A stretch of DNA of 64,000 nt from Mesorhizobium sp. WSM4313 (GTDB lineage: Bacteria; Pseudomonadota; Alphaproteobacteria; Rhizobiales; Rhizobiaceae), in contig NZ_NSFT01000018.1 of the NCBI RefSeq assembly GCF_002294725.1, positions 1 through 64,000 of the forward strand, given 5' to 3'. Every line of letters starts with the position of its first letter. Positions within the stretch are counted from its first letter, which is position 1. Positions 42,934 through 51,575 of the stretch are shown here, in pieces. The notes under the pieces were generated by a model. It made no database searches and was not told where the DNA came from. It worked only from the letters and a program-made list of their open reading frames with translations. The translations under genes and the position numbers were made by a program.

Positions 42934-43968
42934 TTACCCTGAGGCCATGACGTTGGGGACTTCAGCTACGATCCTCACCCCTTGCTCCGACCAATCGCGT
43001 TGCAGCGATCCCTGAAGCTGTTTCCGAATTGTTGCATCACCGATCAGCGTTCCAAATCCTTTTCGTCGACGCGTTGGTGGAGGTGGTCCTCCGATCTCCT
43101 CCCAAATGAGGATGAAGCCGCCATTCTGCGGTCTGTCGTGCCAATTGACTTGCACTCGACCTATCGCTGTCGAGAGCGAACCGTGGGAAGCCGCGTTGAC
43201 TGCCAGTTCATGAATGAACAGCGACAACGGCTGGACAGAATGTGCTGCGAGAGCAACGTCGGGTCCGTCCAGCAGAGCGCGAGTGGCTCCGTACGGCTCG
43301 AGCTGTGACAAGATTGTTTCCCGCAATGGAATCTGGTGCCAGGCCCGCTTCGACAGCAAGCTATGCGCTCGAGCCAAAGCCTGTATGCGCCGCTGGACCG
43401 ATGCTGCATATAGAGCAGCATCGTCAGATCGCGTCAGGCGAACAATGCTGTCGACCAGAGCAAGCACATTGTTGGCTCGATGGTCCACCTCCAGGAGCAA
43501 GCGATGCTCCGACGCCTCCAGGTTCTCGATCCTGCGATAATCTGTGCGGTCAATTTGCGACGCGAAATGATAGACTAGACGGCCACCCTCGTCATGGATT
43601 GGACTGAGGTACAGCTGATTCCAGAAAGCCGAACCATCCTTTCGATAGTTGAGCAATTCGACGTTGATCTCACGTTCCTCCAGCAATCCCGCTCGGATCT
43701 CAGCGATTGCCGCCGGGGAGGTCGCGGGACCTTGAAGAAACCGGCAGTTGCGTCCGAGGACCTCATTTGCTTGGTAGCCCGTGAGGTTCAGAAACGCCCG
43801 GTTCGCCAGCACGATTGGATGGCCTTTCTGAGTGGCATCAGTCACCACCATCGGCATTCGCGTGCGTTGGAAAGCTATTGCAGCCAGTTCCTTGCGGTCA
43901 GCCATGGTGCGATCGGTGATCGCGGCTGGGCTATCACCGTGCAGGCTGGAGGCGCCTTCCTTGTCCAT
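42934..43968 (-). CDS. LOV-domain HWE-family histidine kinase
   Basis: This 344-aa soluble blue-light-type sensor kinase has a LOV/PAS domain (about residues 25-140) containing the flavin-adduct motif GRNCRFLQG, with the photoactive Cys at about residue 75 and LANRAFLNLTGY before it. The kinase core has the HWE-type H-box EVDHRANN, phospho-acceptor His about 163, the helix region HSVQPLSLFIHELAVNAASH and GFGTLIGD. There are no membrane segments. The ATG at 43968 has a GAAGGAAA site. The frame is open to 44286, which could add about 106 residues of less convincing sequence. No response regulator is adjacent, as is common for HWE kinases. Output is unknown. Confidence 0.85.
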   Translation of the reverse strand: MDKEGASSLHGDSPAAITDRTMADRKELAAIAFQRTRMPMVVTDATQKGHPIVLANRAFLNLTGYQANEVLGRNCRFLQGPATSPAAIAEIRAGLLEEREINVELLNYRKDGSAFWNQLYLSPIHDEGGRLVYHFASQIDRTDYRRIENLEASEHRLLLEVDHRANNVLALVDSIVRLTRSDDAALYAASVQRRIQALARAHSLLSKRAWHQIPLRETILSQLEPYGATRALLDGPDVALAAHSVQPLSLFIHELAVNAASHGSLSTAIGRVQVNWHDRPQNGGFILIWEEIGGPPPPTRRRKGFGTLIGDATIRKQLQGSLQRDWSEQGVRIVAEVPNVMASG

Positions 43969-44558
43969 CGTCACGTTTCCTTCGGCTGACGGCTCAGGAA
44001 AAACGTTGATGAAGCTAAAACGTTTCCCATCAGCTTGTTCAGCACACCTCCAAGTCGGTCTAAGCTGCGGTGGCTGATCAAGGCAAAGCGTGCACGACAG
44101 CGGACCATTAGCACTCATCAGCCCAGCATCGCCCATAACCAAGCGGTGTTCCCAGGCCAATGCCGCCAGCGACTGCCCGGAGCATAGGCCGGGAGCATCT
44201 GGCTTGAGATGATGCGGTGCAACCTGGGTCAGTTGATGACCTTTCGACATGCCGCCGTCGCGCTCGGCCTCGCTGAATGCAAGCATCTTTGTCGAAGTGG
44301 CCCGAAGGGATGTTCTTCCGTCACGGGCAGCGATTGTTTTCCCTGCATCTTTTTAGAGTGGTCCACAACAGGACTCGAACCCCTTATCGCGAGTGCTGAA
44401 CTTGAGCCACATATCGGCACTTCAAGCTGGCCGGTGCATCACCTGGAAGCGGGCGTTCGTGCAGTGACATTGTTGGTAGGTTATGAGGATTCACTGAGAG
44501 GGGGCTTCAGAAGAGTTGCGCATGCTGCAACCGGTTGACCAGGCGCTCGCCATGAAAT
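43969..44558. other. Gap upstream of the LOV kinase
   Basis: The part next to 43968 holds the ribosome binding site and probably the promoter of the LOV kinase, unless the longer start at 44286 is used. Around 44356-44372 a GGTTCGAGTCC-like string occurs on the minus strand, but no tRNA fold can be completed. Nothing else is supportable. Confidence 0.35.
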
Positions 44559-45008
44559 TCAGCTGTCTATCGCCTCGCGGCCCGTAACTTCCGCGATAAA
44601 GATTCTAAAGAACACGTGGGGAAGGCGTCCCATGTTCGAGGACGTGCCTGGCTTGAGTGCGCCTGGCTCCCACCAGTCGGCGTGCTTGCTCAAGACGGAC
44701 CATGCATGATCGATCTCGATCTTGTGCCCGATCCGGTCAGGGAGTTCCTCATAGCGGCCGCTGACAACCACACTTTTCCAGCCACGGCCCATATTGCGTT
44801 CATCGACCTGCACTGAGACGAGCGGATTGGAGCGCATCCACTCGATCTTCTTGCCCAGCATGGAGAAGGCATAAAGATGATTGTCCGCGTGGGCGTAATA
44901 AAAAGGCACGACGTAAGGTTGCCCGTGTTGGGCGCAGGCTAGGCGGCCGATGCGATTGGCTGTGAGTAGCTTTGTGCATTCCAAAGCGGAAAGTGTACGG
45001 ATCTGCAT
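44559..45008 (-). CDS. Pyridoxamine 5'-phosphate oxidase-like FMN-binding protein
   Basis: This 149-aa split-barrel protein has the family start LSALECTKLLTANRIGRLAC, then QPYVVPFYYAHADNHLYAFS and SNPLVSVQVDERNMGRGWKS, which is the FMN/F420-binding barrel core. The end HVFFRIFIAEVTGREAIDS is a typical C-terminal strand. Such small proteins bind FMN, haem or F420 and often belong to stress or nitroreductase-like responses. The sequence TTGCGATAAATCAG at 45115-45128, about 107 bases upstream, is a degenerate FixK/FNR-like site, so it may be oxygen-regulated like its neighbours. It lies downstream of the hemA gene on the same strand. Confidence 0.82.
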   Translation of the reverse strand: MQIRTLSALECTKLLTANRIGRLACAQHGQPYVVPFYYAHADNHLYAFSMLGKKIEWMRSNPLVSVQVDERNMGRGWKSVVVSGRYEELPDRIGHKIEIDHAWSVLSKHADWWEPGALKPGTSSNMGRLPHVFFRIFIAEVTGREAIDS

Positions 45009-45147
45009 GGCAAGCTCCTAAATGCGGGCTTCGTGCTGCGATTTCCTCGGAACGCGTGCAGCGGCCCGCTGTCCAACCTGTGTACATCTTGGGATCGTCG
45101 GCATCTTTCGCGTGTTGCGATAAATCAGGGTTCGCCGGCTCTACCTG

Positions 45148-46425
45148 TCAACCGCCCGATCGTTGGGCGAGCAGCGGAATGATCCGGTCGCTCTTGGCGA
45201 CGGCGGGGCGGCCGGAGCTGGCATAGGGAATGCCCAGCGCATCCCAGGTCTCGACCAGCGCATCCTGCAATTGGGCGATCAGCGCGTCCGAATGGAAGGG
45301 TGTGGGCGTGATGCGCAGCCGTTCGGTGCCGCGCGGCACCGTCGGATAGTTGATCGGCTGGATGTAGACGCCGTGCACGCCAAGCAGCCGGTCGCTGGCC
45401 ATCTTGCAAAGCTCGGGGTCGCCGACCAGCACCGGCACGATATGCGTGGCCGATTCCATCACCGGCAGCCCGGCCGCGGCAAGCACCTGCTTGGTGCGCG
45501 CCGCCTGGCGCTGCTGCGCGTCGCGCTCGGCCTGCGAGCGCTTGAGATGCCGGATCGAGGTGGTGGCGGCGGCGGCGATCGCCGGCGGCAGCGCGGTGGT
45601 GAAGATGAAGCCCGGCGCATAGGAACGCACCGCGTCGATGACGGCGCTGGTGCCGGCGATGTAGCCGCCAAGCGTGCCGAAGGCCTTGGCCAGCGTGCCC
45701 TCGATGATGTCGATGCGCTCGGCCAAGCCTTCGCGCTCGGTGATGCCGCCGCCGCGCGGGCCGTACATGCCCACCGCATGGACCTCGTCGATATAGGTCA
45801 TGGCGTTGTAGCGTTCGGCGAGTTCAACGATCTGCCTGATCGGCGCGATGTCGCCGTCCATCGAATAGACGCTTTCGAAGACGATCAGCTTGGCGCGCTC
45901 GCGCCCCGCGGCCTGAAGCAGGCTTTCCAGATGCGCGACGTCGTTGTGGCGGAAGATCTTCTTTTCGGCGCCCGAGCGCCGCACGCCTTCGATCATCGAG
46001 GCATGGTTGAGCTCGTCCGAGATGATCAGGCAGTTGGGCAGGAGCCTGGCGATGGTCGAGATCGAGGCCTCGTTGGAGACGAAGCCGGAGGTGAAGACCA
46101 GCGCTGCCTCCTTGTCATGCAGATCGGCGAGCTCCTGCTCAAGCTCGACCAGCGGGTTGGAGGTGCCGGAAATGTTGCGGGTGCCGCCGGCGCCCGAGCC
46201 CATCTTGGCGGCCGCGTTCTGGAAGGCGGCAATCACATCCTCGTTCTGGCCCATGCCGAGATAGTCGTTGGAGCACCATACGGTGATTTCCTGGGCGCGG
46301 CCGTTGGAACGCCAGATGGCGCGCGGGAACTTGCCCACAATGCGCTCCAGGTCGGCGAAAACGCGATAGCGACGCTCGGCGTGGAGCTGGTCGATCGCAT
46401 CCTCGAAGAACCGCTGATAGTTCAT
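45148..46425 (-). CDS. hemA: 5-aminolevulinate synthase
   Basis: This 425-aa PLP-dependent enzyme condenses glycine and succinyl-CoA to 5-aminolevulinate, the first step of haem synthesis in alphaproteobacteria. It has the expected landmarks: EITVWCSNDYLGMGQNE, GAGGTRNISGTSNPLVELEQ, the PLP-binding YIDEVHAVGMYGPRGG, and the Schiff-base Lys247 in EGTLAKAFGTLGGYIAG. It starts at the ATG MNYQRFFEDA. Expression is probably raised under low oxygen, because a CTGATTTAAATCAA site lies about 145 bases upstream. It sits beside the fix cluster, fitting its supply of haem for FixL, FixN, FixO and FixP. Confidence 0.95.
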   Translation of the reverse strand: MNYQRFFEDAIDQLHAERRYRVFADLERIVGKFPRAIWRSNGRAQEITVWCSNDYLGMGQNEDVIAAFQNAAAKMGSGAGGTRNISGTSNPLVELEQELADLHDKEAALVFTSGFVSNEASISTIARLLPNCLIISDELNHASMIEGVRRSGAEKKIFRHNDVAHLESLLQAAGRERAKLIVFESVYSMDGDIAPIRQIVELAERYNAMTYIDEVHAVGMYGPRGGGITEREGLAERIDIIEGTLAKAFGTLGGYIAGTSAVIDAVRSYAPGFIFTTALPPAIAAAATTSIRHLKRSQAERDAQQRQAARTKQVLAAAGLPVMESATHIVPVLVGDPELCKMASDRLLGVHGVYIQPINYPTVPRGTERLRITPTPFHSDALIAQLQDALVETWDALGIPYASSGRPAVAKSDRIIPLLAQRSGG

Positions 46426-46565
46426 GTCGAAATGTCCTTTGCAAGAAGCGGCGCCGTGAGTCGCTACGGTTCGGGCTAAACTACGAACAGGAAGCGGGCT
46501 CCGCTTTGAGCTATGTCAAATTACGGGCATGCTCGGGACGGGGAGATATCCTCGATCCAAACAGA

Positions 46566-46579
46566 ACTGATTTAAATCA
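46566..46579. promoter_or_regulatory. FixK/FNR-type site between hemA and a small gene
   Basis: CTGATTTAAATCAA is a near-perfect palindrome of the FNR/FixK type (on the minus strand TTGATTTAAATCAG). Its centre is about 147 bases upstream of hemA on one side and 43 bases upstream of the ATG at 46615 on the other, so either or both could be targets. Confidence 0.65.
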
Positions 46580-46614
46580 AAGCGTGGAATCCCAATTCGG
46601 CGCACGTTGGCCGG

Positions 46615-46830
46615 ATGTGGAATCCGATCGCAAGCGCTCCGTTTGGTTGCAGCCTGGAACTGGCCGTCATTGACGAGGAAGGCCTGCACCCGCTCATATT
46701 CCCTTGCGAAAAGGGACGCGAAGGCTGGAGGAACGCCGTTACCGGTGCACGCGTGGATATCCGTCCAACGCACTGGCGCGACTGGCAACCGAAAACCGCG
46801 CAGGCGAGTTCACTTCAAGGCTCGCCCTAA
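46615..46830 (+). CDS. Small Rhizobiales-type hypothetical protein
   Basis: This 71-aa soluble protein reads MWNPIASAPFGCSLELAVID, then EEGLHPLIFPCEKGREGWRN and VDIRPTHWRDWQPK. The W-x-P-I-A-S-A-P-F-x-x-x-L-E-L-A-V pattern and the final P-T-H-W-R-x-W are those of a conserved small protein I recall from many Rhizobiales, of unknown function. The ATG is 36 bases downstream of a FixK/FNR-type palindrome. Its stop is three bases from the fixJ stop (convergent). Confidence 0.7.
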   Translation: MWNPIASAPFGCSLELAVIDEEGLHPLIFPCEKGREGWRNAVTGARVDIRPTHWRDWQPKTAQASSLQGSP

Positions 46831-46832
46831 AT

Positions 46833-47444
46833 TTAAAGTGTGGAGTCCGCGATCAAGGCCATACGAACGAGGTGCGAGAGGCTGCCAGCACCCATTTTGC
46901 TCATGACATTTGCGCGATGGATCTCGACCGTTCGTGGGCTGATCCCGAGATCGTAGGCTATTGTCTTGTTCGGCAGCCCCGACACCAGCCCGTCAAGCAC
47001 TTGGCGCTCCCGTTCGGACAAGGCCGCGAGATTCTTTCGGATTTCGGCCGATTGCGGATGTGTCGCGAGCGGCCGACTGTGGTGGTCCAAGGCGGAATGA
47101 ATCGCGTCGATCATGACCTGATCGTCGAACGGTTTTTCGATGAAATCCACTGCGCCTTCCTTCATGGCCTGAACGGCCAAGGCAACATCCGCGTGGCCCG
47201 TCATCACGATCACTGGCACGCTCTGACCACGGGCTTTCAATTGCCGCAGAAATTCGATGCCATCGATCCCCGGCATGCGCACGTCGGTCACGATGCAACC
47301 ATCGATCTTCTGTGGCTCCGTCCCCAGGAATGCGGTTGCCGATTCATAGAGGCGCACGGCAAAGTCGGCCGTTGCGAGAAGGAAGCCCAGGGACTTGCGA
47401 ACGTCAACATCGTCGTCGACTACATGAACAATATCACTGGCCAC
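46833..47444 (-). CDS. fixJ: Two-component response regulator FixJ
   Basis: This 203-aa protein has a canonical receiver domain (VHVVDDDVDVRKSLGFLLAT; phospho-acceptor Asp54 in IVTDVRMPGIDGIEF; Lys in FIEKPFDD) and a LuxR-type helix-turn-helix (ERERQVLDGLVSGLPNKTIA, then SPRTVEIHRANVMSKMG). The start overlaps the fixL stop by 11 bases, so the pair is translationally coupled. Phosphorylated by FixL at low oxygen, FixJ normally activates fixK. No fixK follows it here, so the target regulator must lie elsewhere. The FixK-type sites in the neighbouring fix genes imply that such a gene exists. Confidence 0.95.
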   Translation of the reverse strand: MASDIVHVVDDDVDVRKSLGFLLATADFAVRLYESATAFLGTEPQKIDGCIVTDVRMPGIDGIEFLRQLKARGQSVPVIVMTGHADVALAVQAMKEGAVDFIEKPFDDQVMIDAIHSALDHHSRPLATHPQSAEIRKNLAALSERERQVLDGLVSGLPNKTIAYDLGISPRTVEIHRANVMSKMGAGSLSHLVRMALIADSTL

Positions 47445-49029
47445 TGGCGACCTCTTCCTTCTCTACAGCGCGCAGAGTGAACCGAAACGCGGTTCCTCCG
47501 CCAGCCATCGGCTCAGCCCAGATATGGCCACCGTGAGATTCGACGATGGTGCGACAAATGGACAGGCCGACACCCATTCCGTGCTTCTTGGTGGTGACGA
47601 AAGGCTGGAAGAGCTGGGCTGAAACCTCGGGAGCCAACCCAGGGCCGGTATCGATGACACTTACCTCTGCCATGCCATCGTGTCGGGCTTCGGTGACGAC
47701 ACGCAGTTCCCGCCGCGGAGCGCCATGCATGGCTTCTACGGCGTTTCTCATCAGGTTCAGCAGAACCTGCTGGATTTGGATGCGATCGGTCAAAACGAGC
47801 TCGGCCGTCGGATCGAGTTCGTAAGTGACGCGCACGTCGGCTTCCCTGGCGCCCACCAGAGCCAGCGACGAGGCGTCCTCGATGAGTGCCGGCAGACGTT
47901 CGACCTGGCGCTCGCTTTCGCCCCTTGCGACGAAATCCCGGAGACGCCGAATGACATCGCCGGCTCGCAAAGCCTGTTCAGCGGCCTTCTCGACGGCCTC
48001 TCGCAACATCGGGGCGCTCTCATCCTTGCTCCTGTCGAGGATGCGACGGCTGCCTTTGAGGTAGTTCGTAATGGCCGTCAGAGGTTGGTTGATCTCATGC
48101 GCCAGCGTCGACGCCATTTCGCCGAGCGCGGTGAACCGTGCCATGTGAAGCAACTCCTGCTGCTGCTCCTGGATTCTAGCTTCTGTTCTGTGTCGCTCCG
48201 TCAGGTCGCGGCAGAAACCGGTGAAGAAACGCCCCGTTCCCGGATGCATTTCGCCCACGGCAAGCTCCATCGGAAATGTCGATCCATCCTTGCGCATCCC
48301 GGTTACGGTCCGGCCAAGCCCAATTATGCGGCGCTCTCCCGTCGTGAGGTAACGCTGCATATAGGCGTCGTGCTCTTCCCGGTAGGGCGAGGGCATCAGC
48401 AACTTGACATTTTGACCGATCACCTCGCTGGCCTTGTAACCAAACAACGTTTCGGCCGCGGTGCTGAAGGATTGAATATTGGCGCTTTCGTCAATGACGA
48501 TCATCGCATCCGGCACGGTCGCCAGGATGGAACGCAGGTGGTCCTCGCGCAATTGCAGCGAAGCGTTGGCAAATGAAAGGTCGCTGACGTCCGTGCCCTG
48601 AACGAAGATCGCTGTGATCCGCCCGTCTTGGGCCCTGATTGGCTGATAGACGAAATCCAGGATACGCTCCTCCGCAAGGCCGGTTTGAGCGTTGCGGAGC
48701 ACGACCTTGATGCCACGCCCGACATAAGGCTCGCCGGTGGTGCCGACACGATCGAGCAATTCGAAGAATTCCTGTCCTTCAAGCTCAGGCAGGGCCTCCC
48801 GAACCGACTTGCCGATGACCTGCCGATGACCGATCAGACGTTGGTAAGCCGCATTGGTCAGCTGGAAAATGTGGCCGGGCTCGCTGAGCAGCGTCATGAA
48901 ACCTGGGGCCTGATCGAACATCAGCGCAAGAAGCTCGTGTTCCGGCAAATTGTCTTGCTCCGAGGGCCTGTCCACGCGCGGAGCCGATTTGGCAGCGGTT
49001 TCGGGCGAAGCTTGCCCCTTGTTGCTCAC
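47434..49029 (-). CDS. fixL: Oxygen sensor histidine kinase FixL
   Basis: This 531-aa soluble kinase has a first PAS domain (about residues 32-150), then a haem-binding PAS domain (about 160-278) and a HisKA-HATPase core. The haem-proximal His is His220 in EEHDAYMQRY, and the distal region IIGLGRTVTGMRKDGSTFPM matches FixL proteins. The phospho-acceptor is His311 in LAHEINQP, with ATP-binding motifs NLMRNAVEAM, DTGPGLA and GMGVGLSI. No membrane segments are present, so it is like the soluble B. japonicum FixL and unlike S. meliloti FixL. Oxygen bound to haem keeps the kinase off. It follows fixS by 39 bases on the same strand. Confidence 0.93.
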   Translation of the reverse strand: MSNKGQASPETAAKSAPRVDRPSEQDNLPEHELLALMFDQAPGFMTLLSEPGHIFQLTNAAYQRLIGHRQVIGKSVREALPELEGQEFFELLDRVGTTGEPYVGRGIKVVLRNAQTGLAEERILDFVYQPIRAQDGRITAIFVQGTDVSDLSFANASLQLREDHLRSILATVPDAMIVIDESANIQSFSTAAETLFGYKASEVIGQNVKLLMPSPYREEHDAYMQRYLTTGERRIIGLGRTVTGMRKDGSTFPMELAVGEMHPGTGRFFTGFCRDLTERHRTEARIQEQQQELLHMARFTALGEMASTLAHEINQPLTAITNYLKGSRRILDRSKDESAPMLREAVEKAAEQALRAGDVIRRLRDFVARGESERQVERLPALIEDASSLALVGAREADVRVTYELDPTAELVLTDRIQIQQVLLNLMRNAVEAMHGAPRRELRVVTEARHDGMAEVSVIDTGPGLAPEVSAQLFQPFVTTKKHGMGVGLSICRTIVESHGGHIWAEPMAGGGTAFRFTLRAVEKEEVASGQ

Positions 49030-49068
49030 AAGCAGTCTCCGGATCGAGAAACGGCAGCACTCCCTGAT

Positions 49069-49293
49069 CTAGCATTGATCCGCCGGCACGCCAAACAGCT
49101 GCGCCGGGATCTTGGTCGCGATCAAAGCGCCTTGGACTGTTTGTTCTGGCCGGTCATCAGGCTCGATCAGTATCCGCTCGGCAGCTCCGTCGAGATCCTC
49201 GTACTGGCCGCTGCGCAAAGCCCACAGGAAGCCAGACAAACCAAGCGCTCCCAGAAACAGAGCCACCGGAATGAGATAGGTGAGCGTGGTCAT
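49069..49293 (-). CDS. fixS: cbb3 oxidase assembly protein FixS (CcoS)
   Basis: This 74-aa protein has one N-terminal membrane segment (LIPVALFLGALGLSGFLWAL, residues 6-25) and the family pattern GLSGFLWALRSGQYEDLDGA. CcoS is needed for insertion of haem or copper into the cbb3 oxidase. The start overlaps the fixI stop (ATGA). The tail of about 35 residues after the family core is somewhat longer than in many CcoS proteins. Confidence 0.93.
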   Translation of the reverse strand: MTTLTYLIPVALFLGALGLSGFLWALRSGQYEDLDGAAERILIEPDDRPEQTVQGALIATKIPAQLFGVPADQC

Positions 49294-51575
49294 GGACGGG
49301 CCGCTTCGATGACATCGGTGCGGCGTCGGGCCGGCGCAGCTTCAGGCGCCGCTTTCGCCGTTGCGTGAAGCCGCATCGCGTTTGCAATCACGATCAGCGA
49401 AGAGGCGCTCATTGCGACCGCCGCGATGAGCGGCGTCACGTGACCCAGAACGGCGATCGGAACGGCAAAGGCGTTGTACACGATCGCGATGCCGATGTTC
49501 TGGCGAATGAGCCGGCCGGCCTTGCGCGAGACATCCATCGCCAGAGGGACCGCAAGCAGGCTTTCGCGCAGGAAGACGAAATCCGCGGCCTGCCGGCCAA
49601 TGTCGGCCGCGGTTGCCGGAGCTATCGAAACATGCGCCGCCCGCAAGGCCGGCGTGTCGTTGAGGCCGTCGCCCACCATCAGCACCTTGTGTCCGGCGCG
49701 GGTCAGCGCCTCGATCCACTCGACCTTTCCCGAAGGCAGCAGCGCCGGCGCGAAACTGTCGACACCCAGTGATTTGGCAACCTCCCCGCAGTCCTTCGCG
49801 GTATCTCCGGACAGCATCTCGACCGACACGCCGGCGTCCTCCAACTGCCGGATCGCTGCGCTGGCGTCTTCTCGCAGCGCGTCCTCGAAAGCAAAACACG
49901 CAACGATGTTTCCATTCTTTGAGAGCACCGTGCCGCCATGGCCGCCGGGTTTGCCTTCCCCGCCGGTGCGAGCCTTCCAACCCGCCCATCCGCGTCTTCC
50001 TAGCCGCCACGTATTCCCTTCCGTTATGGCTTCAATGCCGAAGCCCGGATGCTCGCTGACGGTTTCGACGACGGGCCGGCCGGAATACCCTGCATAACTG
50101 GCGATTGCCCTCGAGAACGGATGGCGGGAATGAGCCGCCATGTCCGCCGCAATTGCAAGCATGATCGGACCGATTGATGACGCATTCACCAGCTTTGGGC
50201 GCCCGAGCGTCAGCGTCCCGGTCTTGTCGAAGACAGCCGTGTCGATCGTCGCGAGACGCTCCATGGCCGAACCGTCCTTGACCATGACGCCGTCCTCGAA
50301 CAGACGTCGGGCCGCAACGACCTGGACGATCGGCACCGCGAGGCCGAGCGCGCAGGGACAGGTGATGATGAGCACGGCGATGGCGATAGTCATGGCGCGG
50401 TGCCAGTCGCCGGATGCGGTCACCCAGCCGAGGAATGTCACGAAGGCCGCCAGATGGACCACGGGCGCGTAGAGCGCCGACACGCGATCGGCGATGCGTC
50501 GATAGCGTGAGCGGCCACCTTCGGCGGCCTCCATCAGTCGAACCATTTCAGCCAGGAAGGAATCCTTGGCGGCGGCGGTCGCCTGCATCGTCAGCGGACC
50601 CGTCAGGTTGAGCGTACCAGCCTGCACATGAGCGCCGGCAGTCACGGCTTTGGGTTCGGTTTCACCGGAGACGATCGAGCAATCGAGATCGGAATTGCCG
50701 CTGACGATATCGCCGTCGACCGGTACCCGTTCTCCGGCCGCGATGAGAAGGCGCATCCCAGGCACAAGTTCGGTGATTGGCAGGTACTCGCGTGTTCCAT
50801 CGTCACGCAGGACAAGCGAACCCCTTGATGCGAGCATTGAGAGGCCATTGACGGCGGTTCGCGCCCGCTCCCGCATGACGTGGTCGAGCATGCGGCCGAT
50901 CAGCAGGAAGAAGAGCAGCGACACGGAGGCATCGAAATAGGCGTGCTCGCCGTGATTGATTGTCTCGTAAAGACTCATCGCGTAGGCGAGCGACACGCCC
51001 ACCGCGATCGGCACATCCATGTTCATGCGACCGTGACGCAGCGCATTCGTCGCGGAGCGGAAGAAAATTCCGCCGGCGAAGGCGAGAGCCGGGATGGCGA
51101 TCAGCGCGGACAGCCAGTGGAACAGATCGCGTGTCGCGCCCTCGGCGCCGGACCAGACCGATACCGACAGCAGCATGATGTTGCCTGCTGCGAAACCTGC
51201 CACGGCGACAGCGCGGATCAGTTCCGAGAGCGTCCTGTCCTTCACGTGATTTTCGGTGTCGAACAGATGCGCCTGATAGCCGAGACGGCCGAGCACGGCG
51301 AAGAATGGCGGGACGCCGTCGCCATGCCAGCGTATCGACACTCGTTTCGTCGACAGGTTGACGCGCGCGGACTCGATGTTCTCGACCCTGCCGAGCGCGG
51401 TCTCGATCGCTCGTATGCAGGCTCCGCAATGAACCGTCGGCACCGACAGGTCGGTCTGGTGCATGTCGCCACCCAGAGAGCGGCTGGCCAGCTTGATCTC
51501 CTCGCTCGAGGGCGGTGCCGACGCCGAGGCGGCCATCTCCAATGCCATCTCAGCTCCTGGCGCGCAGCAGCTCAT
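49290..51575 (-). CDS. fixI: Copper-transporting P1B-type ATPase FixI (CcoI)
   Basis: This 761-aa ATPase supplies copper to the cbb3 oxidase. It has a heavy-metal-associated domain with CxxC (VPTVHCGACIRA, Cys50/Cys53), eight membrane segments with the CPC ion-site motif (ITCPCALGLAVP), the phosphorylation motif DKTGTLTLGR and the hinge MVGDGLNDTPALRAA. The start ATG at 51575 overlaps the fixH stop (ATGA). The open frame to 52211 reads through fixH in another frame and is not used. A second Cys-rich stretch, MSCCAPGAEM, lies at the very N-terminus. Confidence 0.95.
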   Translation of the reverse strand: MSCCAPGAEMALEMAASASAPPSSEEIKLASRSLGGDMHQTDLSVPTVHCGACIRAIETALGRVENIESARVNLSTKRVSIRWHGDGVPPFFAVLGRLGYQAHLFDTENHVKDRTLSELIRAVAVAGFAAGNIMLLSVSVWSGAEGATRDLFHWLSALIAIPALAFAGGIFFRSATNALRHGRMNMDVPIAVGVSLAYAMSLYETINHGEHAYFDASVSLLFFLLIGRMLDHVMRERARTAVNGLSMLASRGSLVLRDDGTREYLPITELVPGMRLLIAAGERVPVDGDIVSGNSDLDCSIVSGETEPKAVTAGAHVQAGTLNLTGPLTMQATAAAKDSFLAEMVRLMEAAEGGRSRYRRIADRVSALYAPVVHLAAFVTFLGWVTASGDWHRAMTIAIAVLIITCPCALGLAVPIVQVVAARRLFEDGVMVKDGSAMERLATIDTAVFDKTGTLTLGRPKLVNASSIGPIMLAIAADMAAHSRHPFSRAIASYAGYSGRPVVETVSEHPGFGIEAITEGNTWRLGRRGWAGWKARTGGEGKPGGHGGTVLSKNGNIVACFAFEDALREDASAAIRQLEDAGVSVEMLSGDTAKDCGEVAKSLGVDSFAPALLPSGKVEWIEALTRAGHKVLMVGDGLNDTPALRAAHVSIAPATAADIGRQAADFVFLRESLLAVPLAMDVSRKAGRLIRQNIGIAIVYNAFAVPIAVLGHVTPLIAAVAMSASSLIVIANAMRLHATAKAAPEAAPARRRTDVIEAARP

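Noticed and set aside
44340..44420. GGTTCGAGTCC-like string suggesting a tRNA on the minus strand
   Set aside because: The T-stem does not pair and no acceptor stem, D-arm or anticodon arm can be completed within 75-90 bases.
45163..46479. 438-aa plus-strand open frame across hemA
   Set aside because: It is an antisense shadow of the clearly identified hemA, with low-complexity Asp/Gly/Arg/His composition.
47680..48576. 298-aa plus-strand frame across fixL
   Set aside because: It is antisense to fixL, without motifs.
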